A stretch of 60,975 nucleotides of DNA from Candidatus Spongiihabitans thiooxidans (GCA_001543005.1 LFLB01000026.1:1-60975); one strand, 5' to 3'. Positions 48,607 through 59,658 are shown, counted from the stretch's first letter. Notes: generated by a model not told the origin, from the sequence alone. A program made the numbers and translations.

Positions 48607-48792
48607 ATGACTAAACTAATGCCTATGACTACTAAAACTAGGACTACTAAAAACGCACAGGATATCGTACAGGTAAAAACCCCTCGGTCTGGACACTATG
48701 TCAAGATTGATCGTACGGCTGGAAAAATTATGTCTCACAAAAAAAGTGATGGTCCATATAAAAATGTACCTGTTGCCCGAAAAAGAGCGTGA
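48607..48792 (+). CDS. Small basic protein, 61 residues
   Basis: The protein is lysine/arginine-rich with the core VKTPRSGHYVKIDRTAGKIMSHKKS. I do not recognise a characterised family. Its stop overlaps the GTG start of the next gene by 4 nt (GTGA), so the two are almost certainly translated together. An internal ATG at 48625 is an alternative start. The arrangement of small basic protein plus enzyme-like partner is reminiscent of toxin-antitoxin or guard pairs; this is speculation. Confidence 0.6.
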   Translation: MTKLMPMTTKTRTTKNAQDIVQVKTPRSGHYVKIDRTAGKIMSHKKSDGPYKNVPVARKRA

Positions 48793-49430
48793 TTATCTAT
48801 AGTCCAACGGATGGGGAGGCTATAACAAGCAAAATAAATAACAAGCCAAAGCATTACTTTCTTATGACTCGGCTGGGAAAACCGATACCACCAGAAATTA
48901 TAACAATCGGAAATACTGTTACAGAACTTTGCACAAATTTTGGTTTTACAGTAATTGATGCATCAACCACAATTACAGGCCGAGACTTCCTTCTTAAAAT
49001 TTGGAAACAAATAGCAGCAACACCCTTGGCTGTTGGTGTGTGCCACGAAAGAATTCCTCAAAAAACACAATCGAATATTTATTATGAATTAGGTATTGCT
49101 CAAGCAATGGGAAAAGAGACTATTATTGTAAAATCACCAAATGCCGATATTCCTAGTGATTTTGTAAGAACTGAATATATAGAATTTAACTCAAAGTTCA
49201 ACGAAGCGTTTTCAACATATTTACACGAACTTGGTGATATAGCTGAACATTATGAGTTCATGGCAGATCAACTAGAAAGTAATCCAGTGCTATCAATTGA
49301 CTATCTTAAAAGAGCTTTTTTAATTTCGGGTGATGTTAAACTTCGTGAGAAGGTACAAACATTACTTCTTAAATCGGGGTTGGAGGCGCGTGCAAAAAAT
49401 AGCGTTGAGCGACTTGCAGCATCCTTCTAA
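48789..49430 (+). CDS. TIR / nucleoside-deoxyribosyltransferase-like protein
   Basis: In this 213-residue protein residues 20-135 look like a Rossmann-type domain of the nucleoside 2-deoxyribosyltransferase/TIR-like group: HYFLMTRLGKPIPPEI, IAATPLAVGVCHERIPQ and the hallmark NIYYELGIAQAMGKETIIV, followed by an acidic strand (RTEYIEF). Such domains cleave or bind nucleotides such as NAD in several defence systems. The C-terminal 80 residues are helical (TPR-like SIDYLKRAFLISGDVKLREKVQ). It starts at GTG overlapping the small basic gene. The family call is tentative. Confidence 0.55.
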   Translation: MIIYSPTDGEAITSKINNKPKHYFLMTRLGKPIPPEIITIGNTVTELCTNFGFTVIDASTTITGRDFLLKIWKQIAATPLAVGVCHERIPQKTQSNIYYELGIAQAMGKETIIVKSPNADIPSDFVRTEYIEFNSKFNEAFSTYLHELGDIAEHYEFMADQLESNPVLSIDYLKRAFLISGDVKLREKVQTLLLKSGLEARAKNSVERLAASF

Positions 49431-49596
49431 TAAAGCCTACAGCTGACCCGAAAACTTAAACAACATACACTCCCCCCACCGCAATATATCCGCTCGGGCA
49501 CTCCTCAACCGAGCAAAAAACGGCATTCCTTGAACAGCCGGAGTCATCGTTTTAATCTGCTACAATTACCTCGCCCCGCACGACAAAAGACAAAAA

Positions 49597-51624
49597 ATGC
49601 CAAAGAAAAAAACCCGCACGTTCCGCAAAACCATTGAATCCTACGCCCACGGCGACAAAAAGCGTGTCAACAATCCGCCGGTGGGATTGGTAACCCCGGA
49701 CACCGACCCCACTCACGGCGGCACGAAAACCTATGCCCACGACCCGCATCTGCACCCGCAGTTGCAATGGGCCGGCAAAGCCGAACATGTGTCCTTTGAA
49801 GTACCGACCCAATCGCTACATGTACATGAACGCATTGACCCGCGCACCATTATTGAATCGGTGCGCAAGCGAAACGGCGGCAACCAACGCCAGAGTTCGC
49901 TGTTTGCTGACGAACGTGAAATCCCGTTGCGCACCGCCATTGAGTTCTATCAACATTCCCACAACTGGAGCAACCGCCTGATTGCCGGCGACTCGTTGTT
50001 GGTGATGAATTCGCTGTTGCAAAAAGAAAACCTTGCCGGCAAGGTGCAATGTGTGTATATGGACCCGCCGTACGGAATCAAATACCAAAGCAACTTTCAG
50101 CCTTTCGTCAACAAACGGGAAGTCAAAGACGGCAAAGACGAAGACCTGACCGCTGAGCCGGAAATGATCAAGGCGTTTCGGGATACTTGGGAATTGGGGA
50201 TTCATTCGTATCTGTCGTATTTGCGGGATCGGTTGTTGTTGATGAGGGAATTGTTGAGCGAATCGGGTTCCTGTTTTGTGCAAATTTCGGATGAGAATGT
50301 GCATTTAGTGCGGAATTTAATGGATGAGGTTTTTGGGGTGGGGAATTTTGTTTCGCTAATTACTTTTACTAAAACGTCGCCATTAGGCACAAAGCTACTT
50401 GCAAGAAGGTCCGATTATATTATTTGGTATGCAAAACAAAAAGGGGAATGCAAGTATCGTCAATTATTCCTGCAAAAAGAACTAGGGGAGGATACCGCCT
50501 ATACCTACGTTGAGTTACCTGACGGTATTCGTCGGAAAATGACCTCGGAGGAAATAAAAAAACCAGCATTACTACCTAGCAATGCCGAACCATTTACCTT
50601 ATGAGACTTACTTTCTACTGGATATATAAAATCCTGTTACTACGATTTTGAATTTCAAGGTAAAACTATCAAACAAGGGAGATACAGTTGGAAAACTACG
50701 AAAGATGGTATGGGTAAATTGATTGCACAAAAAAGAGTATGGGGCAAAGGCGTTCGCCCTGGGTATGTCCGAAAACACTCAGATTTTCCGGTTTAATCAT
50801 TAAATCATCTATGGAACGATACTGGTGGAGCGCATGATCGACGGTACGTCGTAGAGACTGCAGTGAAAGTCATCCAACGCTGCATGTTAATGACCACCTA
50901 CCCAGGCGACATCGTCTTTGACCCAACCTGCGGCAGCGGCACCACCGCCTTCGTCGCCGAGCAATGGGGCCGCCGCTGGATCACTTGCGACACTTCCCGA
51001 GTCGCCACCACCCTCGCCAAACAACGCCTGATGACCGCCACCTTTGACTACTACAAACTCGCCTATGCGGACGAGGGCGTAGGTAGTGGCTTCCAGTATA
51101 AAAAAGTGCCACATATCACCTTAAAATCTATCGCCAACAACGAACCACCCGCTACCGAAACCCTCTACGACCAACCCCTAAAAGACACTAAAAAAGCCCG
51201 TGTAACCGGCCCCTTCACAGTGGAAGCCGTGTCGGCACCGACCGTGCAACCCATTGACGACATCACCGCGCCGGAAACCGTCGCCGCGGATGAAACCATC
51301 GCCCGCAGCGGCGCAACTCTGCGACAAAATGAATGGCGCGATGAACTCCTGAAAACCGGCATCCGATCGCTATTCCCATCGCAAGTATTCTTCCCCATGT
51401 CAGACGCCAAATCCGGCTGGTACAAACTGGCAAAAAACCTGAAAGCAGAGATAGACGAGGAACTAATAGAAGCCTACCGAGGTACCGTATCGATACCCTT
51501 CACCCCCGGCAAGAATGAGCGAATTGCGGTTAAAATAGTGGATGATAGAGGAATTGAGAGTTTGCGGGTGGTTGGGATTTCCGAGGCAACAGCAATAAAT
51601 CAGCAATTAGAGAATAGGAGATAG
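49597..51624 (+). pseudogene. Type III restriction-modification methyltransferase (Mod), two in-frame stops
   Basis: This is a beta-class adenine methyltransferase of 675 codons in one continuous frame. It has the N-terminal region with GDSLLVMNSL, catalytic motif DPPY at 156-159 and SAM motif FDPTCGSGTTAF from codon 441. Codon 336 is TGA (50602-50604) and codon 400 is TAA (50794-50796). Both sit in conserved surroundings (PFTL*DLLSTGY and SDFPV*SLNHLWND), so they are substitutions, not frame changes. The protein as written stops before the cofactor motif. It is the first gene of mod-ietA-ietS-res; ietA starts 3 nt after its stop. Confidence 0.9.
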
Positions 51625-51627
51625 ATT

Positions 51628-52605
51628 ATGGCACGAGCTGACCTAATTGCAAAACTGATGAAAGCAGCAATTGAATCCGACCAAAATAACATTGTGCGAG
51701 TTGCTGAGGCGATAATTGCTGATGAAAGAGAAAAGCATCATAACGTTTTGGCTGACAGACTGGCTGCAATCATCAGAAAAAATGGAGCTGATATTAATCG
51801 CACCGGGAAGATGTTGGAAAACGGAATCTCTGCTTTGGTTTATGAAATTGTGCCGGAGAAAAAACTTTCCGATTTATTGTTAGCGGAAGAAGTTGTAACG
51901 CTGATAAAGGAAGTCGTAGAGGAATATCAACGCAAAGAATTATTAAATTCATATGGGCTGGCACCGCGAAATCGCCTGATGTTTATAGGTCCACCGGGAA
52001 ATGGAAAAACATCATTAGCTGAAGCATTAGCCTACGAATTAATGCTCCCGTTGGTTGTGGTTCGCTATGAGGGGTTAATTGGTAGTTTTTTAGGGCAAAC
52101 TGCCGGCAGACTGAATAAAATTTTTGATTATGCCCGCCAACGCAATTGTGTGTTGTTTTTTGACGAGTTTGACACTATCGGAAAAGAACGCGGAGATGTT
52201 CATGAAACTGGTGAAATAAAGCGCGTTGTTAGTTCATTGCTTATGCAGATTGATGTGGTGCCGAGCCACACTGTGGTGGTGGTTGCAAGTAATCATGCAC
52301 ATTTACTTGACTCCGCCGCCTGGCGGCGTTTTCAAGTACGCGTTGAGTTGCGTTCACCATCACCGGCAAACATCCGAAGGTATATTGAAGGTTATCAAAA
52401 AAAAACCAACCTTAATTTTGGGGTGCCAGCGGAAAAGATTTCCAAGTTGCTTGGCGCTTGCTCATATGCCGAACTGGAAGAGTTTTGTCGGGATGTATTG
52501 CGACACTCCATTTTAGATAAGCAGAGGGAGAATGCAAAAGTCATTACAAATAAAAAAATAAAGCAATGGGTGAAACGGAGCACACTACATAAACACGGCA
52601 AATAA
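51628..52605 (+). CDS. ietA: AAA+ ATPase, IetA-like
   Basis: The 325-residue protein has a helical N-terminal domain (1-105) and one AAA+ module: Walker A GPPGNGKT at 121-128, Walker B VLFFDE at 175-180, sensor-1 region VVVVASNHA and an arginine-finger region WRRF. It is the intact partner of the subtilisin-like gene 2 nt downstream. AAA ATPase plus subtilase pairs are known as IetAS, first described on an Agrobacterium plasmid and later reported as an anti-phage system. A strong AGGAGA precedes the ATG. Here the pair is inserted between type III mod and res. Confidence 0.87.
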   Translation: MARADLIAKLMKAAIESDQNNIVRVAEAIIADEREKHHNVLADRLAAIIRKNGADINRTGKMLENGISALVYEIVPEKKLSDLLLAEEVVTLIKEVVEEYQRKELLNSYGLAPRNRLMFIGPPGNGKTSLAEALAYELMLPLVVVRYEGLIGSFLGQTAGRLNKIFDYARQRNCVLFFDEFDTIGKERGDVHETGEIKRVVSSLLMQIDVVPSHTVVVVASNHAHLLDSAAWRRFQVRVELRSPSPANIRRYIEGYQKKTNLNFGVPAEKISKLLGACSYAELEEFCRDVLRHSILDKQRENAKVITNKKIKQWVKRSTLHKHGK

Positions 52606-52607
52606 TA

Positions 52608-55123
52608 ATGGCTGAACGACCCTTAATCATCTTTCCTAATCCGGAACTCGTGGATGTTCCAACGGGTAGGCGTAGTGGGGGAATGCCACCGGCTCCGCTA
52701 TGGCCTTCTTCTCGTATTCAGCGATTCCAAGAAAAATTTAATCAGTAATATCTTATATCGCCAGCATTCCCAGTGATCCAACGATAATGCTGGTTATAGA
52801 AACAATCGGGAAAGTTCAAAATTTCCAAAAAGCTGTCGCTAAAATTGAGGGTTTGGAGTGGTTGGCAGAGGTTGACCTAGATGAAATAGAGATAGCAGAA
52901 GACGTATATGACGATGAGACCAACCAAGAAAAAGCCAAAAAAGAAGGTGGACGGTTCTATTTAATTTCCAGTAATCAGACTGCAGTAGGACACTTACTTC
53001 GTTTATGGAGGAAGTATCAGTGCACTGGTTCTCTACCACATGGTTTTGGTCCCTGGAAAAATATGTTTTCCCATCTCCACGAATTACGGCGATGGAGTGA
53101 AATTGACCGTTTGCAAGAAACGGGAGTCATAGACTATTGGAAAAATGAAGTTGAGATGAAAAAAGGAACTGCGAGTGAGCCTGTGTTATTTGAAATAGAG
53201 TTACACTTCCGAAAATCCCGTGATCAATCTATTCCCGCAGAAAGTAAAGTAACAGAACTTGTGCGAAATATGAATGGGGAAGTTATCAAAATAGTCCGAA
53301 TTGAAGACATTGCTTTTCATGCTATGAAAGTTCGGTTACCAATAGAGCAAGTAGCACGTTTAGTAGAGTCCGCAGAAACTAAAAGCTATGGCAATTTAAT
53401 TAAAGATGACGCGATTAAGTTCTTTCGCCCGATTCCACAACAATTAACACATGATGGTGAATCAGAACATCAAATGGATTTAACTCTGGAACCAGTAAAT
53501 AATGAGCCACCCGTGATTGTTATGTTGGATGGACTGCCACTCGTCAATCACTCGCTTCTCGAAAACCAATTGGTAATTGACGATCCCGATGGATTTGCCG
53601 GTGATTATCCGCCTGAAAAAAGAAAACATGGAACCGCAATGGCATCGCTGATTTGTCATGACGATCTAAATTTTCTTGAACGAAAATCTCTCGCCAGAAA
53701 AATTTACGTCAGACCGATTATGAAACCAGATAACTGGGGTAATGGAGAGAAAATTTCTGACGAGCATTTTCCTGAAGACCTTATTGAACGCGCCGTAGTT
53801 AGAATTTTTGAGGGCACAGATGATTTCGATTCTATCGGTTCTGTGCGCGTTATTAATATTTCAATTGGTAATGCGAATATGCTATTTCTCGGGCAGATGT
53901 CATCCTGGGCACGATTGTTGGATTGGTTGTCATGGAAATACAAGGTTCTGTTTGTTGTTAGTGCCGGTAATTACACGGAACCTATTTCCATAGAACTCAA
54001 TCAGAGTGATGTTCTTTTCGATAATGGCGATGATTTCTTCGAACGCGCGATCAAAGCGATGAGTGAATCTATACGCAATAGAAAAATACTGGCACCAGCC
54101 GAATCAATGAATGCATTGTCGGTCGGTGCCATGCATGCGGATTGTTCCACTCCACCAAAAGATGATGTGCGAGTAGATATTATAAAAGATACAAAGTTTA
54201 TTGCCCCGTATAACCGTTTTGGTTCTGGGTATCGTCGGTCTTGCAAACCAGATATTCTGGTTGCCGGGGGAAGGCAATTTTTCACAAAATCGCAGACTGA
54301 CAATCGGGTGACACTAAGACCAGACGCTAGGTATACTGAGCCAGGACAATTAACTGCATTTGTTGGGCATCGTCCGGAAGATTTAAATAATACGGCATAT
54401 ACCAGAGGAACCAGTAACGCGGCAGCGTTAACAACTCACGCCGCAGGCCATATCTATGAAGTATTACAGGAATTAAGTGCTGATTCTGCGGATGGAATAC
54501 CGGAAGAATACGAGGCATTGCTGATTAAATCTTTGCTTGTTCATGGGGCGAGCTGGAAAGACATGGGTGAACATCTTAATATACTGAAAAAGCCTGAAAA
54601 TAGCATGAAATTTAAACGGGTTATCTCCCAATATTTAGGCTATGGGGAAGCTGATTTTTCACGGGTGATGGAATGTACTGCACAACGAGTTACTGCGATA
54701 GGATTTGGAAAATTATCAATAAAAACAAGACATCGCTTTGTGTTGACAATACCCAGCGCATGTCAAAATATTCACTATCAACTCATTGCTACGCTTTCCT
54801 ATTTTACCCCTATCAATCCTTTTAACTTTAAATACCGCGCTGTAAAGGTGTTTTTTGAGTGCCCGTTAGCGTCAGGGAACCGACAGGAGTCAGATTGGCA
54901 ACAAGTACAAAGCGGCACGGTTCAACATGAAATTCTGGATTTGAATGATCTCGACGATCGCGTCGAGATTGAGGTCCAGTGCAATGCCGATGCCGACGAA
55001 AGTATTGATGATATTGCATATGCCTTGTGTTTAACTCTTGAGGCACAACAAGAAACTGCTATCGATATTTATGATGCGATCAAGCAAGAAATAGCAATAG
55101 CAATACCAGTGCCACAAGATTAA
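52608..55123 (+). pseudogene. ietS: Subtilisin-like serine protease, IetS-like, with N-terminal frameshift
   Basis: A 46-codon opening (MAERPLIIFPNPELVDV, starting 2 nt after ietA) ends at a TAA. The rest continues one frame over: VISYIASIPSDPTI leads into MLVIETIGKV at 52787. One missing G after CAG (52743-52745) restores an 838-codon S8 protease. The catalytic triad is intact: D248, H281 and S543 (GTSNAAA), with oxyanion N395, numbered from the ATG at 52787. A shorter product from 52787 would keep the protease domain but lose about 60 residues. It ends 5 bp before res. Confidence 0.87.
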
Positions 55124-55128
55124 TTAAA

Positions 55129-57904
55129 ATGCCCAGTTCCCTAATCCTAAACTCCCCCTATAAAGCCCCATCTCAGCACTGGAAATTTGTAGAAGAAAAT
55201 AGGCCACATGAAGTTACCGAGGGTCGCCGTGAAGCTGGCTACATGGTTGCGGATCCAAAGGCGAGGCCGCATCAAGACAAGGGAATCTTTGTTGAACTGC
55301 CGCTTGTTAATCAAATCAGGCGGCGGGTTGATAAATGGCGTGAGGCGGGCTATCCGGGAATTACCGGGATTACCAAAACGCTTCTTGAACACTGGTGCGA
55401 TAAGGAACAAAGGGACTTTCCGTTTTTCTTTTGCCAGATTGAGGCGATTGAGACTTTGATATGGATGTTAGAATCTCCCGAGTCGGAGAAGGCCGGCATC
55501 CAACATTCCGGGCTACAGTAAGGCTGGGGACGACAAGCACTTTTCCAGGCTTTGCTCCAAACTTGCCACCGGCACCGGCAAAACGGTGGTTATGGCGATG
55601 TTGATTGTTTGGCAGGTGCTTAATCGCGTCACCTATCCCCGGGATGGACGGTTTTCTAAAAACATTTTTATCGTTGCACCCAATCTTACCGTCAGAGAGC
55701 GTCTTTCCGTGCTGGTGCCGGCGAATGTAAATTACTACGATGAATTTGGCATTGTCCCGTTGTCCTTTCGGGAAAAACTGCGGCAGGCGAACATTTTGAT
55801 ACGAAACTGGCACGCGCTTAACTGGGAAAGCGAGGAGAAAATCAAGAATAAAAAAGGCGTGGATAAACGCGGCACGAAAAGCGATGCGGCGTATACCCGC
55901 GAAGTGCTTGGCGATATGGCGAGCGCGCGCAACCTGATTGTGATTAACGACGAAGCGCATCACGCTTGGCGGGTTCCGGCGGGGTCTAAAATACCGGGCG
56001 TGGAAAGAAAAGAAATAGAAGAAGCAACAAAATGGGTTGGCGGGCTGGATCGCATACACAAAACTCAAGGCATTCTGAATTGTTTTGATTTTTCCGCCAC
56101 GCCTTTTGCACCGAGCGGAGGGCGAACCTCGGAGGAAGCGTTGTTTGAATGGATTGTCAGCGACTTTGGGTTGAATGATGCCATTGAATCCGGGCTTGTG
56201 AAAACGCCGCGTATTGTGGTGCGAGATGATGCGCTGCCGGATGCGCGCACCTATAAGTCGCGCTTGTATCACATCTACCGCGATCCGGAAGTCAAGGACG
56301 ATTTGAATCGCGATGCAGGGGCACACGAGCCGTTGCCCGACTTGATAACCAATGCATATGCTCTGTTAGGCGCGGACTGGGAAAAAACAAAAGAGAAATG
56401 GGACGGGCGCGAAACGCCGCCAGTGATGATTACTGTTGCCAACCGCACGGAAACGGCGGCGCGTATTAAACACGCATTTGACAACAAACACATCATGGTT
56501 GATGGGTTGTGCGAACCCGAAGGCATGCTACATATTGATTCTAAGGTATTGAAACAAGCGGAAGAGAGGGAGCCGGAATCATCGAAGGCTGAAACAGCCG
56601 CAGACAAAGAAGACAGCGGGCGGAAAATCACCCAAAAACAACAAGCAGAAATTCTGCGCGAAAAAGTGAATAGCGTAGGGCAACTCGGCAAACCCGGCGG
56701 ACAAATCCAAAATGTTATCTCCGTGGGAATGTTGTCCGAAGGGTGGGATGCGCGCACGGTAACACAAATTATGGGGCTGCGCGCATTCACCAGCCAACTG
56801 CTCTGCGAGCAGGTCATAGGCCGTGGATTGCGGCGCGCTTCATATGAAATCAACGAGAAAACCAAACTGTTTGACGCCGAGTATGTCAATGTGTTCGGGG
56901 TGCCGTTTAGTTTTCTGCCGCACGAAGACGAAGGGGACGACCCTCCTCCTCCATCGCAAAAAATCACTGTCATGCCGGTTGACGAGAAAAAAGAATTCGC
57001 CATTCAATGGCCCAATGTTATCCGAATTGACCATACCTATAAGCCTGAACTTTCCCTGGATTTGGCGGGGGTCAAACTGTTGAAACTTGACACATCAAAA
57101 ACTGTGGAGATAGCGGAAATTGCGCCCACGGTTAATGGCAAACCGGATATTTCTAAAATCAAGGACATTGACCTTGAGATGTTGATAAAAAAATTCCGTA
57201 AACAGACGATGATTTTCGCGGCGGCGAAAGTCGTGTGGAAAGAAATACAACCGAATTGGCAAGCCTCGCGGGGTTTCCTGATGGCGGAACTGGTACGCCT
57301 TGCCGGGCAGTTCATCGATTCAGACCGCATTCGGATAACGCCCGAACTCTACGACCACGATGAAAAGAAAAAACAACTTGTCATAACCCTCAACATGACA
57401 AAAGTCATCCGCCATTTCTGGCAGGTGATAGAATTTCACAACACCGAAAAAACCGAGATTGTGCTTGACAGTAATTATCCGATTCGCTCAACCGGTGATA
57501 TGCGTCCGTGGCGAACCGGAAAACCATGTGAGCCCACGAAAAGAAGTCATATCAACTACGCTACATATGATAGTACCTGGGAGAAGTCCGGGGCGTTTGA
57601 GTTGGACAGAAACAAGGCGGTTGCAGCCTGGGTGAAAAACGACCATCTCGGTTTTGAAGTTTTTTATGTGTATAACGGCGTGGTCAAGAAATACCGGCCG
57701 GATTTTCTTGTTCGTCTAAAGTCGGGAAAAACGCTCGTGCTGGAAATCAAAGGACAACAAACCGACCAAGACGATACAAAACATTCCTACATGGCGGAAT
57801 GGGGCAACGCCGTCAATGCGCACGGTGGATTCGGCCACTGGGAATTTGCAGTTTCTCACAAGCCGTCGGATATAAAAGACATTCTCACAAAGTCTACTTC
57901 GTAA
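55129..57904 (+). pseudogene. Type III restriction endonuclease subunit (Res), frameshifted
   Basis: The first 130 codons (to 55521) and the remainder from about 55500 on are in different frames. One extra C at 55500/55501 separates KAGI from NIPGYSKAGDDKHFSRL. Joined, the protein is about 924 residues: Walker A ATGTGKTVV, DEAH box INDEAHHAWR, motif VI QVIGRGLRR, and a C-terminal PD-(D/E)xK nuclease site PDFLVRLKSGKTLVLEIKGQ. It would translocate and cut DNA with Mod. The usable start in the second part is only the ATG at 55586, after the Walker A lysine, so the shorter product lacks ATP binding. Confidence 0.9.
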
Positions 57905-58085
57905 AAACGCTACGACTTTTCAAGATTTGCTTCCCCCAATAGATTCCCCAAATCGCGTTCAGAGATGGCTTGTTGGAAATCCGTTTGCATGGCGTGTTGG
58001 CGGGAGGGCTGAATCGCTAATGGGCTTGGCTCTCCAGTATAGAATTCGAGATCTTTGCATAATCAGTTTGTATTTTCAGAGTTGT

Positions 58086-58862
58086 CTAAGCGGACAAACC
58101 AGACCAGTGGCTGATTCGGCTGCATAACACGTCTATCACTGCACGCAACAATATGGTAAAGCCACAAAGCGCAATCAACGCCGCAAACATGAGATCAATT
58201 TTTACCCGTCCATTGGCTAACAACATCAAATAGCCCAAGCCCTGGGATGCGCCAACCCATTCACCGATCACCGCGCCGATGGGTGCATAGACCGCGGCCA
58301 AACGAATGCCGGAGGCCAGTGAGGGTAAAGCCGCCGGCACACGTACTTGCAACAGTGTGCGCGGGCGCGTGGCTCGCATACTGTCTGCCAGATCGAGAAA
58401 ACCACCCGGCGTTGCGCGCAGACCGTCAAAAAATGTAGAGGTCACCGGGAAATAAATAATTAAAATGGTCATCGCAATTTTTGATCCCAGACCATATCCC
58501 AACCACAGGGTTAACATCGGCGCCAACGCGAATACTGGCACCGTTTGACTCAGCACCAAAATGGGCATAACGAAACGCCTGGCTGTATTCGACATCATCA
58601 GACACAAAGCGGTCGCCGCCCCCAGCACCGTGCCCATCACCAAGCCAATCAAGACTTCCGTGGCGGTTACCAAGGTATGTTGCAAAATCAATTCAGCATT
58701 ATATACAAAGGCTTCGATTACGCGCATCGGCCCCGGCAAAATATAAGGCGGCACGTTGGTCAACCAAACGATAATTTGCCAAACAAACACTATCAGCACA
58801 ATGGAAATCCCCAGGTCTTTTAGATTGAGCTTTGTCGTAGCGTTGCTGCGAAGTGCCATCAA
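58086..58862 (-). CDS. thiX: Thiamine-precursor ABC transporter, permease ThiX
   Basis: This 258-residue inner-membrane permease of the NitT/TauT type has about six helices and the EAA-type loop VRVPAALPSLASGIRLAAVYAPIGAVIGEWVGASQGLGYL that contacts the ATPase. It is the last gene of thiY-thiZ-thiX and its start overlaps the thiZ stop by 4 nt. The upstream TPP riboswitch identifies the substrate class as a thiamine pyrimidine precursor. Confidence 0.87.
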   Translation of the reverse strand: MMALRSNATTKLNLKDLGISIVLIVFVWQIIVWLTNVPPYILPGPMRVIEAFVYNAELILQHTLVTATEVLIGLVMGTVLGAATALCLMMSNTARRFVMPILVLSQTVPVFALAPMLTLWLGYGLGSKIAMTILIIYFPVTSTFFDGLRATPGGFLDLADSMRATRPRTLLQVRVPAALPSLASGIRLAAVYAPIGAVIGEWVGASQGLGYLMLLANGRVKIDLMFAALIALCGFTILLRAVIDVLCSRISHWSGLSA

Positions 58863-59608
58863 CCCGCGCCTCTTAATGTCATCAACAAGTCAGCCTGAGC
58901 TTTAAGCATTGCCGTGTCATCCACAGCCCGGATCGGCTCTGCGGCGTCGAAGGATTGTGCAGTGACGCCCTGCTTGGACATCAAGTACAGGTGATGTGAC
59001 AATCGCACCGCTTCAGCCGGGTCATGGGTCACCAACAATACCGTTTTTCCTTTCAAAACCTCAAACGCCAACTCCTGCATATCGCTTCGGGTACGTGCAT
59101 CCAGCGCAGAAAAAGGCTCATCGAGCAGCACAACCGGGGTGTCTTCCATTAGCGTGCGCGCCAGTGCGACGCGTTGCCGCATGCCGCTGGAAAGCTGGTG
59201 CGGTCGTTTGTCGATATGCTCGCCCAACCCAACTCGTTGTATCAACTCGCCGGCACGCTCAACGGCATGCTCAGCATGGGCGTGGTCTCCTCGAAGTCGC
59301 TGCCCCAGCATGACATTGTGCTTCACATTCAACCATGGAAACAACAAATCCGACTGCGCCATGTAGGATATACGGTCATTAACAGGATATCCATCCTCGG
59401 CGACGATTTCGCCAGTAAATACACCTCCGGTAGAAAGGCCAGCCAGCAGCCTAAGCAATGTTGATTTGCCTACCCCGGAGCGGCCGAGCAAGCAGTTCCA
59501 TTGTCCGGCAACAAGCTCAAGCGACAATCCCTCAAACAAACACCGGCCATCGTAGGTAACGCTACCGAATAGCCGCACACCGATACCGGCATTGTCCCGG
59601 CAGTCCAA
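58859..59608 (-). CDS. thiZ: Thiamine-precursor ABC transporter, ATP-binding protein ThiZ
   Basis: The 249-residue ABC ATPase has Walker A GRSGVGKST (about 42-50), signature LSSGMRQRVALARTL, Walker B VVLLDEPFSALD and the H-loop LLVTHDPAE. It powers ThiX-mediated uptake. The start shown is a TTG; no ATG is available upstream in frame before a well-conserved beginning, so an unusual start codon is likely. It lies between thiY and thiX on the minus strand. Confidence 0.88.
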   Translation of the reverse strand: MDCRDNAGIGVRLFGSVTYDGRCLFEGLSLELVAGQWNCLLGRSGVGKSTLLRLLAGLSTGGVFTGEIVAEDGYPVNDRISYMAQSDLLFPWLNVKHNVMLGQRLRGDHAHAEHAVERAGELIQRVGLGEHIDKRPHQLSSGMRQRVALARTLMEDTPVVLLDEPFSALDARTRSDMQELAFEVLKGKTVLLVTHDPAEAVRLSHHLYLMSKQGVTAQSFDAAEPIRAVDDTAMLKAQADLLMTLRGAG

Positions 59609-59658
59609 TTTCTGCTCAATTTTTACGCTACCTCCCGCCGGTCAAGTCTTTAGTCAAG

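Noticed and set aside
49597..57904. A single phage or prophage origin for the defence region
   Set aside because: No integrase, capsid, portal, terminase or lysis gene is visible.
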